This document shows positions 60,308 to 64,000 of a stretch of 64,000 bases of DNA, piece by piece. The stretch's first letter is position 1. Each line of letters opens with the position of its first letter. This DNA comes from Plantactinospora mayteni (GTDB lineage Bacteria; Actinomycetota; Actinomycetes; Mycobacteriales; Micromonosporaceae): contig NZ_BONX01000053.1 of NCBI RefSeq assembly GCF_016862935.1, positions 1-64,000 of the forward strand, read 5' to 3'. The notes under the pieces are model-generated. The model did not search any database. It was not told the DNA's origin and was given only the letters and a program-made list of their open reading frames with translations. Both the position numbers and the translations under genes were made by a program.

Positions 60308-61123
60308 ATGACCGATCACGCCGGGTCGCCGGACGCCGAGCGAGCGCCGAAGATCGACACCACTGTGCCGCATCAGGCCAGGGTGTGGAACTACCTGTTG
60401 GGCGGCAAGGACAACCACCTGGTGGACGAGCGGGCCGGCAAGGCGGTGCTGGCTGCCGCTCCGGGGCTGGTCGCGATGGCCCGCGCGTCCCGGGTCTTCC
60501 TGACCCGCGCGGTGCGCTACCAGGTCGAGCAGGCAGGCATCCGCCAGTTCCTGGACATCGGCACCGGGCTGCCGACCGCGAACAACACCCACGAGACCGC
60601 CCAGGCGCTCGCCCCGGAGTCCCGCATCGTGTACGTGGATTTCGACCCGCTGGTGCTGGTGCACGCCCGTGCCCTGTTGACCAGCGACCCGCTGGGTGCG
60701 ACCGACTACATCGACGCCGACCTGCGCGACACCGAGAAGATCCTGCACCTGTCCCAGCGGACGCTGGACTTCACACGGCCGGTCGGGATCATCCTGCTCG
60801 GGATCCTGGGCGCGATCGAGTCCTACGCCGAGGCCCGAGTGATCGTGCGTACGCTGCTGGACGCGGTACCCGCCGGCAGCTACCTACTGGTCGGCGACGG
60901 CACGAACACCAGCGAGGCGATGGTGACGGCGGCCCGGGTCCGCAACGAGTCGGTCAAGCCTCCCTACATCGTGCGCAGCCCCGAGCAGATCGCGGGGTTC
61001 CTCGACGGGCTGGACCTCGTCGAGCCCGGCGTGGTCTCCTTCCCGCACTGGCGACCCGAGCCGGGTTCCGCCCAGCACCCTGCCCACGTCGACGGCTACG
61101 GTGGCATCGCCTACAAGCGCTGA
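60308..61123 (+). CDS. DUF574 SAM-dependent methyltransferase
   Basis: A 271-residue member of the actinobacterial DUF574 (Methyltransf_19) family. It opens with T-V-P-H-Q-A-R-V-W-N-Y-L-L-G-G-K-D-N, the family hallmark, and has the SAM-binding motif L-D-I-G-T-G-L-P-T and acidic V-Y-V-D-F-D-P. The C-terminus G-Y-G-G-I-A-Y-K is also typical. Substrate unknown; the family is found in many copies per genome, often next to XRE/DUF397 genes. The ATG at 60308 has GGAAGGG at 6 nt. The reading frame stays open upstream to 60047 but without similarity. Confidence 0.9.
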   Translation: MTDHAGSPDAERAPKIDTTVPHQARVWNYLLGGKDNHLVDERAGKAVLAAAPGLVAMARASRVFLTRAVRYQVEQAGIRQFLDIGTGLPTANNTHETAQALAPESRIVYVDFDPLVLVHARALLTSDPLGATDYIDADLRDTEKILHLSQRTLDFTRPVGIILLGILGAIESYAEARVIVRTLLDAVPAGSYLLVGDGTNTSEAMVTAARVRNESVKPPYIVRSPEQIAGFLDGLDLVEPGVVSFPHWRPEPGSAQHPAHVDGYGGIAYKR

Positions 61124-61263
61124 CGTACGACGGAGCGGGAGGACTCGCTGCCCGGCCTTGTCGCCCGGCGAGCCGAGCTGCGTACCGGGGCCGAGCTTCC
61201 GGGTCGACTGACGCGTTGCCGGCCCGGTGGCGACGCGTGGGCCGTCACCGGAGTGGCGTGCGG

Positions 61264-61800
61264 CTACTTCGTCGCCGGCCGGTACCGCACGCTCACCTCG
61301 GCCGTCGGATCGTCCGCGCCGACGTGGTGGAGGTAGATCGGGCTGCCGCCGAGGTGCTCGTACAGCCGGATGCCCTGGCCCAGCAGCACCGGCGCGATGT
61401 GCAGGTCGATCTCGTCGAGCAGTCCCCGCTGGAGGAGTTGGCGGCCGATGTCCGGCGACAGCACCTCCACGTTCTTGCCGCCGGCCGCCGCCAGCGCGAT
61501 CCGCACCGCCTCGGCCAGGTCGCAGTCGAGGAACGTGACGCGGTCGGCTGGCTCGGCGTCCTCCGGGTGGTGGGTCATCACGAAGACCGGCCCGGTGACC
61601 TCCTGCACCAGGTCTTCGGCCTGGTCGAACGACCCGAGCATGCGGTAGCAGTGCACCCGCAGTTCGCGCCGGTGCTGTTCGACCCGTTGGGCGAAGGCGT
61701 CGTCGTCGGTCACCGGGCGACCGTACCCGTTGCCGGCGCGTGCACGCAGCGCCGCGGCGTGCTCGTCAGGTTGAAAAGGGTTCGTTGTTGCCACGGCCAC
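61264..61800 (-). CDS. Chimera: ECF sigma region 2 fused to RibD/DHFR-like C-terminal half
   Basis: A 178-residue ORF made of two unrelated pieces. Residues about 30-66 are the start of an ECF (SigG-like) sigma factor: [27 protein letters not shown] and A-E-D-L-V-Q-E. At that point region 2 should continue (T-x-L-R-A-W); instead residues 68-178 are the C-terminal half of a RibD/dihydrofolate-reductase-like protein: P-V-F-V-M-T-H-H-P, then [20 protein letters not shown]. The junction (near 61603) is in frame without a stop. The reductase lacks its N-terminal NADPH/substrate half and the sigma factor lacks its DNA-binding parts. The start could be the GTG at 61800 or 61713. Either a deletion fusion or an assembly error. 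Confidence 0.75.
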   Translation of the reverse strand: MAVATTNPFQPDEHAAALRARAGNGYGRPVTDDDAFAQRVEQHRRELRVHCYRMLGSFDQAEDLVQEVTGPVFVMTHHPEDAEPADRVTFLDCDLAEAVRIALAAAGGKNVEVLSPDIGRQLLQRGLLDEIDLHIAPVLLGQGIRLYEHLGGSPIYLHHVGADDPTAEVSVRYRPATK

Positions 61801-61855
61801 CGTCCGTGATTCTTCGTCCCGCCGGGAAACCGAAGGATCATCGGACGGTGGCCGT
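61793..61855. repeat. 14-bp perfect inverted repeat at the chimera start
   Basis: ACGGCCACCGTCCG (61793-61806) and its exact complement at 61842-61855 are 35 nt apart and bracket the upstream region of the chimera, overlapping its GTG. A terminator for the convergent strand, a regulator site or an mRNA structure hiding the start are all possible. Confidence 0.6.
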
Positions 61856-61931
61856 TACGCGTCACGCCGACATCCGCAAGGGACCAGGCCGGCAACCCAG
61901 GCCGGCAACGACGAAAGGTCGAAGAACAGAT

Positions 61932-62570
61932 CTAGATGTAGGCGAGAACGTAGTTGTAGCTTGCCGATCCGCCGTGCCGGCCACTGGCCGGGCAGGCGCT
62001 GGCAGACTGTTGGGGTCCGTAGTAAAGCCCCTGACACCTACTGCACCAGCGCCAGTTGGGTTGTTCCAGGGTGCCAATTGTCGTGTCGTGGAACAGGTGG
62101 TAGTTGTAGCTGGCGGTGAAGTTGTGACCTGAGCCGGCGGGGCACCGGCCCGACGTACCGTTGCCGGCAAAGGCCAGGCCCTGGCACTTGCGGCACCAAC
62201 GCCAGTTCGATTGTATGTCTGGTGCGGAGACCGAAGGCTCCCCGAAGAGGAGTTGGTAGTTGCTGCTGGACGAGCCGTTGTGTCCGCCCCCGGATGGGCA
62301 AACTCCGTTCGTGCCGTTGAGTATGTAGAACAGCCCGCGGCACTTGCCGCACCACTGCCATCCAGCCTGAACTGCGTAATCCGCCGTGCTTGCCAGGCTC
62401 GCGAGCCTGGCGGATGCGGTCGCTGGCCGGCTCGCCGACTCGGTCGATGCGGATGCCGAAGATGCGATGGTGAGGTTGGCGGCGGCCACTCCGATCCCGG
62501 CCAACAGGCTGTTCCTCAACAGTACTCGCCGGCTGGTGTTGCCGGTTGTCGGCGGTACGCTGTCTGCCAT
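61932..62570 (-). CDS. Tat-exported protein with three Cys-rich W-x-W-C repeats
   Basis: A 212-residue exported protein. The Tat signal (T-S-R-R-V-L-L-R-N, hydrophobic core, ending A-S-A-S) is followed by three repeats of about 45 residues. Each repeat reads (N/G)-W-x-W-C-x2-C-x-G-L-x-(F/Y), then G-x-C-P-x-(G/S)-G-x-H, then S-x-N-Y-x-L. The CxxC plus a later Cys and His per repeat suggest a small zinc ribbon or disulphide module. I know such repeats in uncharacterised actinobacterial and myxobacterial secreted proteins but no Pfam name. The ATG at 62570 follows GAGAG; codons upstream to 62690 are unsupported. Function unknown; Tat export fits cofactor loading before export. Confidence 0.75.
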   Translation of the reverse strand: MADSVPPTTGNTSRRVLLRNSLLAGIGVAAANLTIASSASASTESASRPATASARLASLASTADYAVQAGWQWCGKCRGLFYILNGTNGVCPSGGGHNGSSSSNYQLLFGEPSVSAPDIQSNWRWCRKCQGLAFAGNGTSGRCPAGSGHNFTASYNYHLFHDTTIGTLEQPNWRWCSRCQGLYYGPQQSASACPASGRHGGSASYNYVLAYI

Positions 62571-62807
62571 GATCACTCTCTTTCGTTTCAGGCAATAGTT
62601 GTCGAAGGTGGCTGGTGGAGAGTCCGTGTTCCACGAACCGAGAATGAGGCCGCAGATCGTGCTGGTGCGGCAGAAACCGAATCTCTCCATCGCTATGTCA
62701 TCCTTGCCTCCAAGCCTCGGTTTCCTCGCACACGTGGTCCAGGGTGAGTAAAAGAGGTGGGTTCGTCGGGCAGCCGGACCCGCAAGGCGGTTGTGGCGGT
62801 GAGCGGT

Positions 62808-63728
62808 TCAGGCGTCGCGGGGTGGCCGGCTCGCGCGTATCAAGGCGCGCAGGTCGCCGACCCGGTCGAAGTGCCGTAGCTTGTCGGGGTTGACGATGGA
62901 GTGGATTGCCTGGACATGGGTGTCGGTGATGTCCAGTCCGATCACGGCGATCAGTCGGTCCTCCGCGTCGAACGCGATTCCGCCGGGCTGGCCGTTGACC
63001 TCGGCGATCTGGACGCGGACGTCAACGCGTGCCGATGCGGACATCCCGGCTGCCAGGGTCCGTGCCACGCGGTCCCGGCCGATGACCGGCCTCGGTGGCG
63101 CCGGCACGTTGCCGCCGCTGTCGGTGTGCAGCGCCACATCCTGGGCCAGCAGCGCCTTCAGTGCGGGCAGGTCGCCTTGCGCGGCGGCGGCGAAGAAGCG
63201 CCGAGCCAGCTCTTCCCGCTGGCCCCGAGACGCGTAGTAGCGCGGTCGCCGCTTGCGAAGATGCTCGCGAGCCCGCGCGACCAGGTGCCGAGCGCTGTCC
63301 ACATCGGTGTCGACGAACTCGGCGACCTCCGCGTACGGATAATCGAACACCTCCCGCAACAGGAACGCGGCCCGCTGCTGCGGCGACAGGGTCTCCAGCA
63401 GCACCAGGAACGCCAGCGACAGCGAGTCGGCGGTCTCGGTGCGCTCGGCCGGGGTCGGATCGGTGACCAGTGGCTCCGGCAGCCACTCGCCGACGTACCG
63501 CTCCCGCCGCACGCGCGCCGAGCGAAGATGATCGATGGCCAGCCGGGTGACCAGCGTGGCGATGTACGCCTGCGGCGAGGCGATGTGCTCGTCCCGCTGG
63601 AGGGTCTGGTGCATCCGCAGGAACGCTTCCTGCACCACGTCCTCGGCTTCGCTGACGCTGCCGAGCATCTGGTAGCCGATGGCGAACGCCCGCGGTCGCA
63701 GCTCGCCGTACAGATCCGAGATGGACAT
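62808..63728 (-). CDS. ECF41 sigma factor (SigJ-like) with C-terminal SnoaL-like domain
   Basis: A 306-residue ECF sigma factor of group 41. Sigma region 2 (about 5-70; A-F-A-I-G-Y-Q-M-L-G-S, E-A-E-D-V-V-Q-E) and region 4 (about 110-160; L-L-R-E-V-F-D-Y-P-Y-A-E-V-A) are joined by a linker with the group hallmark W-L-P-E-P-L at 82-87. The C-terminal SnoaL/NTF2-like extension (about 170-306) replaces the anti-sigma factor and contains N-P-D-K-L near 280. The D-G-G-G-(R/K) motif is D-S-G-G-N here, a variation in a key control motif. These sigma factors usually sit next to a COE gene (carboxymuconolactone decarboxylase, oxidoreductase or epimerase); here only a stub of an epimerase remains upstream. 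Confidence 0.92.
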   Translation of the reverse strand: MSISDLYGELRPRAFAIGYQMLGSVSEAEDVVQEAFLRMHQTLQRDEHIASPQAYIATLVTRLAIDHLRSARVRRERYVGEWLPEPLVTDPTPAERTETADSLSLAFLVLLETLSPQQRAAFLLREVFDYPYAEVAEFVDTDVDSARHLVARAREHLRKRRPRYYASRGQREELARRFFAAAAQGDLPALKALLAQDVALHTDSGGNVPAPPRPVIGRDRVARTLAAGMSASARVDVRVQIAEVNGQPGGIAFDAEDRLIAVIGLDITDTHVQAIHSIVNPDKLRHFDRVGDLRALIRASRPPRDA

Positions 63729-63734
63729 ATCCGC

Positions 63735-63824
63735 CTAGCTCAACCCCTCGATGACCCCGTACTCGGAGTGGCGAACGAGATGGTTGCCGACCGGGCCGGA
63801 CGCTCCGGCAAGGAAGATCTTCAC
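63735..63824 (-). pseudogene. 29-codon stub of an NAD-dependent epimerase (ECF41 partner)
   Basis: A GTG at 63824, with GGAG at 7-nt spacing, starts the Rossmann motif V-K-I-F-L-A-G-A-S-G-P-V-G, exactly like the N-terminus of atypical SDR/epimerase proteins that accompany ECF41 genes. After about 17 residues the frame ends quickly (E-G-L-S, stop at 63735). An internal deletion joining the first and last codons would explain it. The stop is 7 nt before the ECF41 start, so the stub still sits in the partner's position. Confidence 0.65.
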
Positions 63825-64000
63825 GACGTCTCCGCTCGTTGTGCTTCCACCAACAACAGACGAGGCGCTCCGGTGCCCCATGACCGGCCGTGACCCAGCT
63901 CACAGGAGGGCTGCCGTCGGCGTTCGTTTGTACGGTCTGGCTCGGGCCGGTGTCGACGACGCCGTACCGGGCATCGCCGTCCGGTCACGGACCACCGTGC

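Noticed and set aside
1-64000. CRISPR arrays, tRNA/rRNA genes, prophage or intact insertion sequences
   Set aside because: No regularly spaced repeats, cloverleaf-like segments, phage structural genes or transposase domains could be seen.

Overview
The window is GC-rich, with many GTG starts, third-codon G/C bias and dense genes on both strands. Secreted glycoside hydrolases with CBM2 and ricin-type modules, NarL-type and STAND regulators, a DUF574 methyltransferase and an ECF41 sigma factor all point to a soil or plant-associated actinomycete, most likely of the Micromonosporaceae. The family assignment is inference from gene content. No rRNA, tRNA, CRISPR array, prophage or intact insertion sequence was seen.

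Layout. 0.3-3.1 kb: small stress/secreted proteins, a VOC protein and a PP2C-like protein. 3.5-8.9 kb: a 1152-residue secreted multidomain carbohydrate protein and a convergent GH27 alpha-galactosidase. 9.2-14.9 kb: CPBP protease, a NarL-type two-component pair, DoxX, an NmrA-like oxidoreductase and an MFS exporter. 15.1-26.1 kb: Tat-exported PHP phosphoesterase, FAD monooxygenase with divergent TetR, a small wHTH/membrane pair, secreted TAP-like peptidase, LemA plus DUF2207, and a seven-repeat propeller. 26.2-28.9 kb: an MFS exporter between an intact AraC regulator and a 5'-truncated AraC copy. 29.1-40.8 kb: a rhamnoside-utilisation locus (LacI, two permeases, cytoplasmic GH78, binding lipoprotein, secreted GH78, GH1). 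40.8-43.2 kb: TauE/LysR and two gene stubs. 43.2-53.5 kb: a cellulose/xylan locus (GH5-CBM46, AA10 LPMO, GH43, LacI, CUT1-type importer). 54.1-63.8 kb: MFS, serine hydrolase, SRPBCC, STAND regulator, methyltransferase, a sigma-factor/RibD chimera, a Cys-repeat Tat protein, an ECF41 sigma factor and a stub of its usual partner gene.

How it works together. Two self-contained sugar regulons can be read from the DNA. In the first, sites of the form GGnAACGTTnCC surround a good promoter upstream of the rhamnoside transporter and flank the LacI gene. In the second, palindromes CGAAA(G/C)TTTCG lie at or just past the predicted transcription start of the LPMO, the GH43-LacI unit and the importer, while the LacI gene sits directly behind GH43. 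Neither importer has its own ATPase, so both should depend on a shared MsiK-type ATPase elsewhere. A third LacI-type operator overlaps the GH27 promoter but has no regulator nearby.

The other theme is gene decay. At least four stubs (AraC 3' end, XRE-regulator 5' end, hydrolase 3' end, epimerase 5' end) and one in-frame chimera (ECF region 2 fused to the C-terminal half of a RibD/DHFR-like reductase) are visible, the chimera and the epimerase stub lying within 2.6 kb of each other beside the ECF41 gene. The best candidates for something undescribed are the chimera, the ECF41 neighbourhood with a matching promoter in front of DoxX about 50 kb away, and the three-repeat Cys-rich Tat protein.
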